From: Hoylesella buccalis ATCC 35310
GTDB lineage: Bacteria; Bacteroidota; Bacteroidia; Bacteroidales; Bacteroidaceae
Assembly (NCBI RefSeq): GCF_025151385.1
Contig: NZ_CP102287.1
Location: 3,100,001-3,164,000 of the forward strand
Reading direction: 5' to 3'
DNA length: 64,000 nt
Made by a program: the position numbers and the translations under genes. Under the pieces are notes generated by a model. That model was not told the DNA's origin, did not search any database, and was given only the letters and a program-made list of their open reading frames with translations. Position 1 is the first letter of the stretch. Every line of letters starts with the position of its first letter. Below are positions 17,314-26,275 of the stretch, in pieces.

Positions 17314-18483
17314 ATGATTGCAAGAATATTCATCTTTCTTCTCTTTCTCATCATCCTTCCGGATGTGTATCTTGACCTGCATTACCTGCGGAAGAAGAAA
17401 AATTACACCTGGTGGAAGCGCTTTTTATGGTGGCTTCCCGCTCTCTTGATGCTGGCTTACACCATCAAGATGGCCATCGAACCTAACTTCATCCCCGACA
17501 ATCCGGCTTGGATTGACAACTATTTGTTGCTGCTTTGCCTGCTCATCGTGCCCAAAGCGATGTTTTCCATCTGTTCGGTTATCGGACTGTTCTTTTGCCG
17601 ATTGCGCAAAAAACGTCGCAACTGGGGCAACTTGGTGGGACTCGTTCTAAGTTTGTTGCTCATCTATATTTTTGTTTATGGGTCTACCTTCGGCATCAGA
17701 AAACTGAAAGTGAAACATGTAGAGGTCACCTTCAAGGATCTACCTGCATCGTTTGATGGCTATCGCATCGTGCATTGGTCTGATGCACATGTGGGGAGTT
17801 ATCTCAAATCACGCCGCCCCATCTTGGAACGAGCCGTGGACAGTATTCGGGCACAGCAAGCCGATATGGTTGTCTTTACGGGTGACTTGCAAAACATTCA
17901 ACCCTCCGAACTCTATCCGTTTGTAGGACTTTTTAAATCCATCAAAGCGAAAGATGGTGTTTATTCCGTTTTGGGAAACCATGATTACAGTGGATATATC
18001 CATGCCGATGCCGCCGTCAAGGTGGCCAGTGAGCGTGAAACCATTTCGCGTCAGCGACAATGTGGATGGACAGTCTTGCTGAACGAGAACCATTCAATCT
18101 ACAGAGGACGCGATTCCATCGTCATCGCTGGCGGAGAGAACGATGGACTTCCACCGCATCCAGCACGTGGTGACATCCACCAAACCTTACGAGGTGTAGG
18201 CGATGATGCTTTCGTTGTGATGCTGCAGCACGATCCATCGGCATGGCGACGGCACATCCTACCCGAGTCGAAAGCACAACTCACGCTCAGTGGGCACACC
18301 CATGGTGGACAGATAAGCGTGTTGGGCATCCGCCCCTCCAAGTTCATGTATCCCGAAGACTGGGGGCTTTATCAGGTGGGCAACCGTTTCCTTTATGTGA
18401 CAGCCGGACTGGGTGGACTCGTTCCTTTTCGCTTTGGTGTGCCGGCAGAAATAGTCGTTATCACCCTGCATCGACAGAAATAA
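17314..18483 (+). CDS. Membrane-anchored metallophosphoesterase
   Basis: Protein of 389 residues with about four N-terminal membrane helices (residues 3-20, 36-54, 68-95, 108-128). A calcineurin-like phosphoesterase domain follows. All metal-binding motifs are visible: VHWSDAHVGS (DxH), VVFTGDLQN (GD), VLGNHDYSG (GNHD), a later histidine in VMLQHDPSAW and LSGHTHGGQ (GHTH). The family includes UDP-diacylglucosamine hydrolases and unrelated phosphodiesterases; the N-terminal membrane part fits the YkuE-like/membrane type acting on envelope phospholipids. The substrate is not determined. It is in line with the acyltransferase gene 18 bases downstream, suggesting a shared role in lipid handling. 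Confidence 0.88.
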   Translation: MIARIFIFLLFLIILPDVYLDLHYLRKKKNYTWWKRFLWWLPALLMLAYTIKMAIEPNFIPDNPAWIDNYLLLLCLLIVPKAMFSICSVIGLFFCRLRKKRRNWGNLVGLVLSLLLIYIFVYGSTFGIRKLKVKHVEVTFKDLPASFDGYRIVHWSDAHVGSYLKSRRPILERAVDSIRAQQADMVVFTGDLQNIQPSELYPFVGLFKSIKAKDGVYSVLGNHDYSGYIHADAAVKVASERETISRQRQCGWTVLLNENHSIYRGRDSIVIAGGENDGLPPHPARGDIHQTLRGVGDDAFVVMLQHDPSAWRRHILPESKAQLTLSGHTHGGQISVLGIRPSKFMYPEDWGLYQVGNRFLYVTAGLGGLVPFRFGVPAEIVVITLHRQK

Positions 18484-18501
18484 TCAGAAAAAACAGGACG
18501 T

Positions 18502-19260
18502 ATGAAATATCTGTACCGCATCTATCAATTGTTCATCGCAGCACCCATTATCGCTGTTTTCACCCTGCTCACGGCCTTGGTGGTCACCATAGGGTGTACG
18601 CTTGGTAACGGACATTTCTGGGGTTATTATCCTGGAAGATGGTGGGGGCAACTGGTTGTTCGTGTGCTGCTGTTGCCCGTGAAAGTGGAAGGACGTGAGC
18701 ATCTGGAGCCGAAACGTTCGTACGTTTTCGTCAGCAATCATCAAGGTGCTTTCGACATCTTCCTGATTTATGGATTCTTAGGGCGCAATTTCAAGTGGAT
18801 GATGAAGCATCAACTGCGCAAAATGCCGTTTATAGGCTGTGCTTGTGCAGCAGCACACCATATTTTTGTGGACAAACGCAGTCCCAGTAAGGTCAAAGAA
18901 ACCTATGACAAGGCACACGAGACACTGCAAGATGGCATGTCACTCGTGGTTTTTCCAGAGGGATCGCGCACGTTCACGGGTCACATGGCTACTTTTAAGC
19001 GGGGGGCTTTCATGCTGGCCAACGACCTTCAACTGCCCGTTGTGCCATTGACCATCAACGGATCTTTCAATGTTATGCCTCGCATGCGTGACATGAAATG
19101 GGTTTCCTGGCATCCTTTGCGTCTGACTATTCACGAGCCTATCGCACCAAAGGCATGTGACGCTGAGCACATCAGTCAAACCATCGACGAGAGCTATCAA
19201 GCCATCATGAGTGCTCTGGCTCCCGAATATCAGGGTTTTGTCGAGAATCCTGACCAGTGA
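18502..19260 (+). CDS. plsC: 1-acyl-sn-glycerol-3-phosphate acyltransferase (PlsC family)
   Basis: Inner-membrane acyltransferase of 252 residues that makes phosphatidate in phospholipid synthesis. One or two N-terminal hydrophobic helices (residues 10-50) precede the PlsC domain. The catalytic HxxxxD motif occurs as SNHQGAFDIFL near residue 76, with glycine where serine is common. The substrate motif FPEGSRTF is near 152, and VPLTINGSF follows. It lies 18 bases after the metallophosphoesterase gene. It could acylate a related lipid; the family assignment is firm, the exact substrate is inferred. Confidence 0.87.
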   Translation: MKYLYRIYQLFIAAPIIAVFTLLTALVVTIGCTLGNGHFWGYYPGRWWGQLVVRVLLLPVKVEGREHLEPKRSYVFVSNHQGAFDIFLIYGFLGRNFKWMMKHQLRKMPFIGCACAAAHHIFVDKRSPSKVKETYDKAHETLQDGMSLVVFPEGSRTFTGHMATFKRGAFMLANDLQLPVVPLTINGSFNVMPRMRDMKWVSWHPLRLTIHEPIAPKACDAEHISQTIDESYQAIMSALAPEYQGFVENPDQ

Positions 19261-19309
19261 ACGGCATGTGCGACAACAACTGCCGACTGTGAAAATGCCG
19301 TGAAATGTT

Positions 19310-19405
19310 TTTGCATATCCCACTAATTCCACTACCTTTGCATAAGGTAGGCATCGCCTCAGCAATTCCAAGCAAGCTTGATTGCGTTCGGCTCGCACTC
19401 ATTTT
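19310..19405 (+). repeat. Promoter plus leader repeat, copy 2, upstream of GT2 gene
   Basis: TTTG (19310-19313), 19 bases, then TACCTTTG (19333-19340) form a promoter. It is followed by the repeat leader: CGCCTCAGCAATTCCAAGCA, AGCTTGATTGC, GTTCGGCTCGCAC. It matches copy 1 (14957-15045) in both order and position relative to the -7 element. The transcript would carry about 95 bases of leader before the glycosyltransferase start. Confidence 0.65.
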
Positions 19406-19439
19406 TCACCACATCTTGAACCCATAAAATAATAAAGCT

Positions 19440-20192
19440 ATGAACAAAACCGACAGCATCGTCATCATTCCGACGTACAATGAGAAAGAGAACATGGAGA
19501 AAATCATCCGTGCCGTCTTCGCGTTGGATAAGTGTTTTCACATCCTGGTCATCGATGACGGCAGTCCTGACGGCACCGCAGCCATCGTTCATAGGCTGAT
19601 GCAAACCGAGTTCTCCGATCGATTGTTCATCATCGAGCGATCGGGTAAACTGGGGTTGGGCACGGCTTACATCACTGGATTCAAGTGGGCACTGCAACAT
19701 CAATATGACTATATCTTCGAGATGGATGCCGACTTCAGTCACGACCCCAATGATCTTCCGCGCCTGTATGCCGCCTGTCACGACGAGGGTTACGACCTTT
19801 CCATTGGCTCACGCTACGTTAGTGGCGTGAATGTGGTGAACTGGCCCATCGGAAGAGTGTTGATGAGCTACTTCGCCTCCAAGTATGTACGATTTGTGAC
19901 AGGCTTCAACGTGCATGATACCACGGCCGGATTCAAGTGCTACAAGCGTCGTGTGCTTGAAACAATTCCATTGGATGAGGTGCGTTTCAAGGGCTATGGT
20001 TTCCAGATTGAGATGAAATACACCGCCTACAAAATAGGGTTCAAAATCAAAGAGGTGCCGGTTGTCTTCGTCAATCGGCGTGAGGGAACCAGCAAAATGA
20101 GTGGTGGCATCTTCGGAGAGGCCTTTTTTGGCGTGATGCGTTTGCGCTTAGATGGCTGGTTGCGCAAATATCCGCCCATGCCTAAGGATTAA
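19440..20192 (+). CDS. Family 2 glycosyltransferase, polyprenol-phosphate mannose synthase-like
   Basis: GT-A fold enzyme of 250 residues that transfers a sugar, probably mannose, from a nucleotide sugar to polyprenyl phosphate. Visible landmarks are IIPTYNEKENMEKII at the N-terminus, VIDDGSPDGTAAIV near residue 38, the DxD metal site in EMDADFSHDPNDL near 99, and GSRYVSGVNVVNWP near 124. FVNRREGTSKMSGGI lies near the end. There is no C-terminal membrane domain, as in the short DPM1-like type. It has its own promoter within a repeated leader. The sugar specificity is inferred from family resemblance. Confidence 0.88.
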   Translation: MNKTDSIVIIPTYNEKENMEKIIRAVFALDKCFHILVIDDGSPDGTAAIVHRLMQTEFSDRLFIIERSGKLGLGTAYITGFKWALQHQYDYIFEMDADFSHDPNDLPRLYAACHDEGYDLSIGSRYVSGVNVVNWPIGRVLMSYFASKYVRFVTGFNVHDTTAGFKCYKRRVLETIPLDEVRFKGYGFQIEMKYTAYKIGFKIKEVPVVFVNRREGTSKMSGGIFGEAFFGVMRLRLDGWLRKYPPMPKD

Positions 20193-20250
20193 GCCGAATC
20201 TCCTGCTGGTAACCTATTGGTTTCCAATGCGATGCATGTCGTGCATGAAT

Positions 20251-20345
20251 AGCATTGACTTTGGTCACCAAAAGCATTGACTTTGCCCGCTAATCTCATT
20301 GACTTTGCCCGCCAATCTCATTGACTTTGAGGTCCAAAGTCAATG
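20251..20345. repeat. Four 22-bp tandem units ending in a hairpin (CATTGACTTTG family)
   Basis: Units begin at 20251, 20273, 20295 and 20317. Each opens with AGCATTGACTTTG or CTCATTGACTTTG followed by variable GNCnnCnAA. The last unit runs into its own inverted copy, making a perfect 11-bp stem CATTGACTTTG/CAAAGTCAATG (20319-20345). The same motif recurs at 59337-59391. It lies between the GT2 gene and the mfd promoter. Confidence 0.8.
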
Positions 20346-20404
20346 GGTTTGGAAGACAGTCTGATATTGCTCATTCTTTTGTCCATTATTCCAGCTTATT
20401 TCAT

Positions 20405-20412
20405 TACCTTTG
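20405..20412 (+). promoter_or_regulatory. -7 promoter element of mfd
   Basis: TACCTTTG with a TTTG at 20379-20382, 22 bases upstream. Its position excludes the upstream in-frame starts at 20321 and almost certainly 20414, and favours the ATG at 20432. Confidence 0.65.
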
Positions 20413-20431
20413 TATGCTCAACGCATTTGCG

Positions 20432-23400
20432 ATGAATATACAAGACATTCAACAACTATATGGAGCGTCGCCACAGGCTGGTGCGCTTCGAAAAGCACTG
20501 GAAGACAAGTCGGTGAAGACCGTTTTCCTGCAAGGACTCATGGCTTCTGCTGCCCCCATGCTGTTCGCCGGAATGGCCGGACAGCTGTCCAAAACCATTC
20601 TTTTCATTCTACAGGATGCCGATGAGGCGGGCTATTTCTATCACGACCTGACGCAGGCGCTTGGCAATCAGCAGGTGCTGTATTTCCCATCGTCATACCG
20701 TAGGGCCGTGAAGTATGGACAACGGGATGCCGCCAACGAGATATTGCGCACCGAGGTGTTGGCCAAGCTGGCGGCGGGCAAGCCTCTTTACATCGTCGCC
20801 TCGCCCGAATCGCTGTGCGAACTGGTGGTGTCGAAGCAAAAACTGGACGAGGGTACCATCAAGTTGAACGTGGGACAGACGGTCGACCTCATGCAACTGA
20901 AAAAAAACTTGTTGACTTTTGGGTTCCAAGAGGTGGACTATGTGTATGAACCTGGACAGTTTGCCGTGCGCGGGAGCATTGTAGACGTCTATTCGTTCAG
21001 CAGTGAATGGCCTTTGCGAATCGACTTTTTTGGAGATGAGATAGATACTATTCGCACCTTTGACGTGCAAGACCAGCTGTCCAAGGACAAGCAAACGGCT
21101 ATAGAAATCGTACCTCAATTGGCCACCGCGGACAGTGAAAAAGTGCCGTTCCTGCACTTCTTACCCGCCGATGCGCTGTTGGTGATGAAAGATTTCACCT
21201 ACGTTCACGACATCATCGACCACGTGTACAATGAAGGTTTTGCATCGCAGGTGGTGCAAGAGCGCATGGAAGGAGCCACGGAGGTAGAGCAACAGGAGAT
21301 CATTCGCACGCTGCGAAGAGAGCAACAATTAATCACGGCACGGCAATTCGCACAGGATGTGGCTGGTTTTCAATGCATCCAGTTTGGCACGCAGCCATCC
21401 ATCACGCCACAGGCCACCATCACCTTCAGCATTACACCGCAACCCTTGTTTCATAAGAACTTTGACTTGCTGCGCCAAACTTTTGAAGACTATGCACTGC
21501 AAGGGTACGATTTGTACATCTTTGCCGAGAGTAAAAAGCAGGTAGAGCGTCTTCGTGAGATACTGGGAGCCACGCCCGATGCCGTCCTGCGTGACGACAA
21601 TGCCGCCCCAAGAACATCATCTCGGCTCCATGAACCGCTCTCCTTGAAGGGCACGGGCGATGCTTCGTTACACGAAGGGTTTGTAGACAACAACCTGAGG
21701 ATATGCTGTTTTACCGATCATCAGATATTCGAACGCTTTCACAAATACAACCTCAAGTCGGATAAGGCACGCTCAGGCAAGATGGCTCTCACCCTGAAAG
21801 AACTGCAAGAGATGGAGCCTGGCGATTTTATCGTGCACGTTGACTTTGGTATTGGTAAGTTTGGAGGTTTGGTGAGAGTTCCTACGGGTGACACGTACCA
21901 AGAGATGATTCGCATCATCTATCAGCGAGGCGACATTGTCGACGTGTCCATTCACTCGCTGTACAAAATCTCTAAGTACCGTCGCAGTGATACGGGTGAA
22001 CCGCCACGACTGTCGACATTGGGCACGGGGGCATGGGAACGGCTCAAGGAGAAGACCAAGAAGCGCATCAAGGACATTGCGCGCGACCTCATCAAGTTGT
22101 ATGCCAAGCGTCGCCATGAAAAGGGATTTTCTTTCAGTGCCGATAACTATATGCAGCAAGAGCTGGAGGCCAGTTTCCTGTATGAGGACACCCCCGACCA
22201 GGTAAAGGCCACGGCTGAGGTGAAAGCCGATATGGAGAAAGCGCGTCCCATGGATCGTTTGGTGTGCGGCGATGTAGGGTTTGGCAAGACCGAGGTGGCC
22301 ATTCGTGCAGCGTTCAAGGCCGCTTGCGACTCGAAGCAGGTGGCTGTGTTGGTGCCAACCACGGTGCTTGCCTTCCAACATTACAAGACTTTTCAAGAGC
22401 GGTTGCGTGGTATGCCGGTGCGAGTGGATTATCTTTCTCGCGCCAGGACGGCGAAACAGACCCGTCAGGTGTTGGATGATTTGGCGGCAGGGCGTATCGA
22501 CATCATCATCGGAACGCACAAGTTGATTGGCAAGTCGGTGAAGTGGCACGACTTAGGTTTGCTCATCATCGACGAAGAACAAAAGTTCGGCGTGTCCACA
22601 AAGGAGAAACTTCGCAAGCTCAAGACTAACGTCGACACGCTTACCATGTCGGCAACGCCCATCCCGCGCACCCTACAATTTTCGTTGATGGGTGCCCGCG
22701 ACATGAGCGTGATGCGCACGCCGCCACCCAATCGCTATCCCATTCACACAGAGATTGGTGTTTATGGAAACGAAATCATTGCCGATGCCATCAACTTTGA
22801 GATGAGTAGAAACGGGCAAGTGTATTTCGTGAACGACCGTATCTCTACGCTGTCAGAGATTGAGAAGATGATTTTAAAATATGTACCCGATTGCCGTGTA
22901 GCCATTGGGCATGGGCAAATGCCGCCCGAACAGTTGGAGAACATCCTCATAGGCTTCATGAATCACGACTATGACGTGCTGCTTTCGACCTCTATCATCG
23001 AGAATGGAATCGACATCAGTAATGCCAATACCATCATCATCAACAATGCCCATCGGGTGGGACTGTCAGACCTTCATCAAATGCGGGGACGCGTAGGGCG
23101 AAGCAATCGCAAAGCCTTTTGCTACCTATTGGCACCTCCCAAATCGGTTCTTACACCCGAGGCACGTCGACGTCTCGAAGCTTTGGAGACGTTCTCTGAA
23201 TTGGGTAGTGGGTTCAACATCGCCATGCAAGACTTGGATATTCGTGGGGCAGGAAACTTGCTAGGTGCAGAACAGAGCGGTTTTATGGAAGACTTGGGGT
23301 ACGAGACCTATCAAAAAATTCTTTCACAGGCTGTCACCGAGCTACGTAATGACGAGTTCAGCGACCTGTACGAAGAATCTATTGCAAGTGGAGAAGTGGT

Positions 23401-23875
23401 ATCAGGAGCCGATTTTGTGGATGATTGTGCCGTGGAGAGCGATTTGGAAATGTATTTCCCCGATAGTTATGTGCCGGGAAGCAGCGAGCGCATGTTGCTG
23501 TATAGGGAATTGGATAATATTGAAGATGATAATGAATTGGCTGCATATCGGCAGCGGTTGATCGATCGTTTCGGTCCCATTCCCCACGAAGGAGAAGAAC
23601 TCATGAATGTTGTTGCATTGCGACGCGTGGGTAAACGCTTGGGGTGCGAGAAGCTCATGCTGAAACAAGGTAGAATGACCATGCAGTTTGTGAGCAATCC
23701 CATGAGTGCCTATTACAAGAGTAAGGCATTTGATAGCGTGCTCAACTATATCGGCAGGCATCCTCGCCGATGTGATTTGAAAGAAGTAAAAGGCAGGCGC
23801 ATGATGCACGTCAGTGACGTGGGAAGTGCCAATGAAGGGTTGAGCATACTTCGAGAAATCGACGGTATGGCTTAA
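20432..23875 (+). CDS. mfd: Transcription-repair coupling factor
   Basis: DNA translocase of 1147 residues that removes stalled RNA polymerase and recruits UvrA. It has an N-terminal UvrB-homology region (about 1-350). The CarD-like RNA-polymerase interaction domain begins near 455 (MEPGDFIVHVDFGIGKFGG). The helicase core has Walker A GDVGFGKTEVA near 611, the DEEQ box LLIIDEEQKFG near 712, SATPIPRTL near 745 and motif VI MRGRVGRSNRKAF near 885. A C-terminal TRCF domain follows. The frame is open from 20321, but a -7 promoter element at 20405 lies inside that extension. The ATG at 20432 (MNIQDIQQLYGASP) is preferred. It is convergent with the NUDIX gene. Confidence 0.95.
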   Translation: MNIQDIQQLYGASPQAGALRKALEDKSVKTVFLQGLMASAAPMLFAGMAGQLSKTILFILQDADEAGYFYHDLTQALGNQQVLYFPSSYRRAVKYGQRDAANEILRTEVLAKLAAGKPLYIVASPESLCELVVSKQKLDEGTIKLNVGQTVDLMQLKKNLLTFGFQEVDYVYEPGQFAVRGSIVDVYSFSSEWPLRIDFFGDEIDTIRTFDVQDQLSKDKQTAIEIVPQLATADSEKVPFLHFLPADALLVMKDFTYVHDIIDHVYNEGFASQVVQERMEGATEVEQQEIIRTLRREQQLITARQFAQDVAGFQCIQFGTQPSITPQATITFSITPQPLFHKNFDLLRQTFEDYALQGYDLYIFAESKKQVERLREILGATPDAVLRDDNAAPRTSSRLHEPLSLKGTGDASLHEGFVDNNLRICCFTDHQIFERFHKYNLKSDKARSGKMALTLKELQEMEPGDFIVHVDFGIGKFGGLVRVPTGDTYQEMIRIIYQRGDIVDVSIHSLYKISKYRRSDTGEPPRLSTLGTGAWERLKEKTKKRIKDIARDLIKLYAKRRHEKGFSFSADNYMQQELEASFLYEDTPDQVKATAEVKADMEKARPMDRLVCGDVGFGKTEVAIRAAFKAACDSKQVAVLVPTTVLAFQHYKTFQERLRGMPVRVDYLSRARTAKQTRQVLDDLAAGRIDIIIGTHKLIGKSVKWHDLGLLIIDEEQKFGVSTKEKLRKLKTNVDTLTMSATPIPRTLQFSLMGARDMSVMRTPPPNRYPIHTEIGVYGNEIIADAINFEMSRNGQVYFVNDRISTLSEIEKMILKYVPDCRVAIGHGQMPPEQLENILIGFMNHDYDVLLSTSIIENGIDISNANTIIINNAHRVGLSDLHQMRGRVGRSNRKAFCYLLAPPKSVLTPEARRRLEALETFSELGSGFNIAMQDLDIRGAGNLLGAEQSGFMEDLGYETYQKILSQAVTELRNDEFSDLYEESIASGEVVSGADFVDDCAVESDLEMYFPDSYVPGSSERMLLYRELDNIEDDNELAAYRQRLIDRFGPIPHEGEELMNVVALRRVGKRLGCEKLMLKQGRMTMQFVSNPMSAYYKSKAFDSVLNYIGRHPRRCDLKEVKGRRMMHVSDVGSANEGLSILREIDGMA

Positions 23876-23928
23876 TGCTGTTGTGCTTTGGCCCCTTAGT
23901 GCGCCATCCTGGATGAAAGGAAGTAAGA

Positions 23929-24471
23929 TTAAAGATGTTCTGAAAAGTATTTCCAAAGAGGCGCAATCATCAGGGCTTGCATGAATTCCCCATTTTTCAA
24001 CATCTCAAACACCCTTTCCTTGGACAGCAACTTGAATTCGATATCTTCTGTGCGGTCTAAGTGTTGTTCGCTTACGGGCTTCACTCCCTTTGCCAAATAA
24101 CAATGACAAAGGTTGGTCATGGTGCTGGGATTGGCAGAGATGGTCATGAGTTTTGTCCATGTTCCACCGCCATAACCAGTTTCTTCTTGCAGTTCTCGCT
24201 TGGCAGCATCAAGGGGCTTCTCATCTTTTTCTATCACGCCGGCACAGATTTCTGAAGACACGATGCCCAGTGCGTGTCGCCATTGCTGTTCGATGATCAG
24301 GTTGCCATCTGTATCTTCAGCAATCACATTGATCCAATCGGGATATTCCAATACATAATATTCGTCATGAATCACACCGTTGGGCAGTTGCACCTCGTCT
24401 CGACGAGCCGTGAGCCAAGGGCGCTTGATGATGTAATCCGACTTTAAAGTTTTCCATTTTTTGATTGGCAT
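23929..24471 (-). CDS. NUDIX hydrolase (ADP-ribose pyrophosphatase-like)
   Basis: Pyrophosphohydrolase of 180 residues. The NUDIX box is intact: GVIEKDEKPLDAAKRELQEE then TGYG (about residues 78-101), with the REL-EE-TG catalytic pattern. The upstream segment VIAEDTDGNLIIEQQWRHAL is typical of ADP-ribose pyrophosphatase-type members, in which a conserved arginine binds the nucleotide sugar. The substrate is inferred. It is convergent with mfd, separated by 53 bases with no obvious terminator. Confidence 0.85.
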   Translation of the reverse strand: MPIKKWKTLKSDYIIKRPWLTARRDEVQLPNGVIHDEYYVLEYPDWINVIAEDTDGNLIIEQQWRHALGIVSSEICAGVIEKDEKPLDAAKRELQEETGYGGGTWTKLMTISANPSTMTNLCHCYLAKGVKPVSEQHLDRTEDIEFKLLSKERVFEMLKNGEFMQALMIAPLWKYFSEHL

Positions 24472-24690
24472 AAGTTTATGTTTTTAGTGTAAAAGTTAGG
24501 CTGTATGTTTATGAGCGTACGGCCCTGTGACCTCATCCTGCTGGGCGTACTGTCTGCAGGTCAACCCATAGGGCTGCCAGGCGAAGATACAAATAAATGG
24601 ATATTCCAACAAATGTTACAGGCACAAAATGATGATTGTAGTTGCATTTTGAAGTAGAATCTTCATTATTAAAAAAACAACGGGTATTTT

Positions 24691-24720
24691 TTGAATCCTC
24701 TCTCTTTTGTTGTATCTTTG
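24691..24720 (+). promoter_or_regulatory. Promoter of the menaquinone operon
   Basis: TTG (24691-24693), 19 bases, then TATCTTTG (24713-24720). It is 16 bases upstream of the thioesterase ATG, the first gene of the men run. Confidence 0.7.
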
Positions 24721-24736
24721 AAGTTGATAACCAAAA

Positions 24737-25159
24737 ATGACAATGGATTTAGAACGAATCAAAGATATTATTAAGCGACAGGATGGCCTGTCTAACACCT
24801 TGGGCATGGAATTTATTTCCACCCCCGAGCCAGATACCTGTATGGCACGGATGAAGGTGGACGATAGTAATAAGCAAGTATTTGGCTTTTTAAGTGGGGG
24901 TGCTACCTTGGCGCTGGCCGAAAATTTGGCGGGTGTGGGGAGCATGGCGCTTTGTCCCGACAAGATATGCGTGGGTATCAATGTCAGTGGCAACCATGTC
25001 AGGCCGGTGATGGAAGGCGATACCGTGACCGCTTACGGTCGGTTGCAGCACAAGGGCGACACACTGCACCAGTGGCACATCGAGATTAAGGACGAAAACG
25101 ACAAGCTCATCTCAACCGTTCAGGTGACTAATTTTGCCATGCGTAAACCAAAAGAATGA
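24737..25159 (+). CDS. Hotdog-fold thioesterase, probable DHNA-CoA thioesterase
   Basis: PaaI-type acyl-CoA thioesterase of 140 residues (or 138 if the ATG at 24743 is used). The hotdog signature is visible as FGFLSGGATLALAENLAGVG (about residues 50-70), with VSGNHVRPVMEGDTVTAYGR following. The expected catalytic acidic residue lies in the helix (LALAENLA). It is the first gene of the menaquinone run and its stop codon overlaps the menF start (ATGA). Release of 1,4-dihydroxy-2-naphthoate from its CoA thioester, the step after MenB, is therefore the likely role. That role rests on context as well as family. Confidence 0.85.
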   Translation: MTMDLERIKDIIKRQDGLSNTLGMEFISTPEPDTCMARMKVDDSNKQVFGFLSGGATLALAENLAGVGSMALCPDKICVGINVSGNHVRPVMEGDTVTAYGRLQHKGDTLHQWHIEIKDENDKLISTVQVTNFAMRKPKE

Positions 25160-26271
25160 GCAGTATAGCATACTATCGGCTTCCGCATGCCGAGCGTTTC
25201 ATCCGTCTGGAACAGACACAGGGCGAGCCTGAAGTGCTGACTCGGCTGACTGACCTCAATGGACGGGAGGGGTTTGTCATGGCTCCCTTTACCATTGATG
25301 CCGCCCATCCCATCGTGTTGATGCATCCTGACAAGGTGCAAGAAGAGAAAATAAATGATAGTGACCCTTGCTCTTGTCAGCGTGACGGACAGCTTGCCAA
25401 TGCCGCACGACAGGAAGAACGGTTGGCTTATGGACGTGATTTTCGCCAATTTCACCAAGCGCTGAAAGCTGAAAGGTTTGACAAGCTGGTGCTTGCTCGC
25501 TGCGAAGAGGTGGAGCGATGTGACGGCGCAAATGCCGAAAGTTTGTTCTTAGCAGCCTGTCGATGCTATCCGCGACAGGCCATCGTGTTGGTTTGCACGC
25601 CCATGACTGGGACTTGGCTCATGGCTACTCCAGAGGTATTGTTGTCTGGTGATGGTGAGCGATGGCAAACTATGGCATTAGCTGGCACGATGAAGCTCAA
25701 CGATGATGAAAGTCAACCTGTGATGTCAAGCCATCTTGCTGGTAACAACCTGTCGGTAGGAGAGCGTACATGGTCGGATAAGAACAGGCAGGAACAACGG
25801 TGTGTGGCCACGTATATACAGCAAAGTCTGGTTCCTTTCGCAACCCATGTCGAGGAGAGCGGACCCTATACCGTGCAAGCGGGTGGATTAGTGCATCTAC
25901 GTACTGACTTCACCTTTGAGCTTTGTGATCCAAATCAGCTGGGAACGTTACTCGAAGCTTTGCATCCTACACCTGCTGTGTGTGGACTTCCCAAGGAGGA
26001 AGCGCATCATTTTATACTGCAAAACGAACATATCCATCGAAGTTATTACAGTGGCTTTGTGGGTTTGCTCAATCCCAAGGGCGAGACACATCTGTATGTC
26101 TCGCTTCGCTGTATGCAAATTTCGAACTGTAGCTACCGCTTCTATGCCGGCGGAGGCCTACTCGCCGATAGTGTTGAGCAGCAGGAGTGGGAAGAGACTG
26201 TGGCGAAGATGGAAACAATGAAAAAGGTAGTGGCCTCTCCCCCGGCCCCTCCCCAAAGGGAAGGGGAGTGA
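25156..26271 (+). CDS. menF: Isochorismate synthase
   Basis: Chorismate-binding enzyme of 371 residues that converts chorismate to isochorismate, the entry to menaquinone synthesis. The C-terminal chorismate-binding domain shows DKLVLARCEEV near residue 108, TWLMATPEVLLSG near 152, ALAGTMK near 175, a HLRTDFTFEL segment near 250, and HPTPAVCGLPKEEA near 273. RSYYSGFVGLL lies near 297 and YAGGGLLADS near 333. It overlaps the thioesterase gene by 4 bases. The last dozen residues (VASPPAPPQREGE) and the stop codon are encoded by a GC-rich intergenic repeat, so the native C-terminus appears to have been replaced. Confidence 0.9.
   Translation: MSSIAYYRLPHAERFIRLEQTQGEPEVLTRLTDLNGREGFVMAPFTIDAAHPIVLMHPDKVQEEKINDSDPCSCQRDGQLANAARQEERLAYGRDFRQFHQALKAERFDKLVLARCEEVERCDGANAESLFLAACRCYPRQAIVLVCTPMTGTWLMATPEVLLSGDGERWQTMALAGTMKLNDDESQPVMSSHLAGNNLSVGERTWSDKNRQEQRCVATYIQQSLVPFATHVEESGPYTVQAGGLVHLRTDFTFELCDPNQLGTLLEALHPTPAVCGLPKEEAHHFILQNEHIHRSYYSGFVGLLNPKGETHLYVSLRCMQISNCSYRFYAGGGLLADSVEQQEWEETVAKMETMKKVVASPPAPPQREGE
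26232..26270. repeat. GC-rich REP-like palindrome overlapping the menF stop
   Basis: The block CTCCCCCGGCCCCTCCCCAA followed by AGGGAAGGGGAG contains a CCTCCCCAAAGGGAAGGGG-type imperfect hairpin. It resembles the CCCCTCC/GGAGGGG elements at 59288-59320 and 59614-59643. Such GC-rich palindromes are common and dispersed in Bacteroidetes genomes. Confidence 0.65.
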
Positions 26272-26275
26272 TTAG

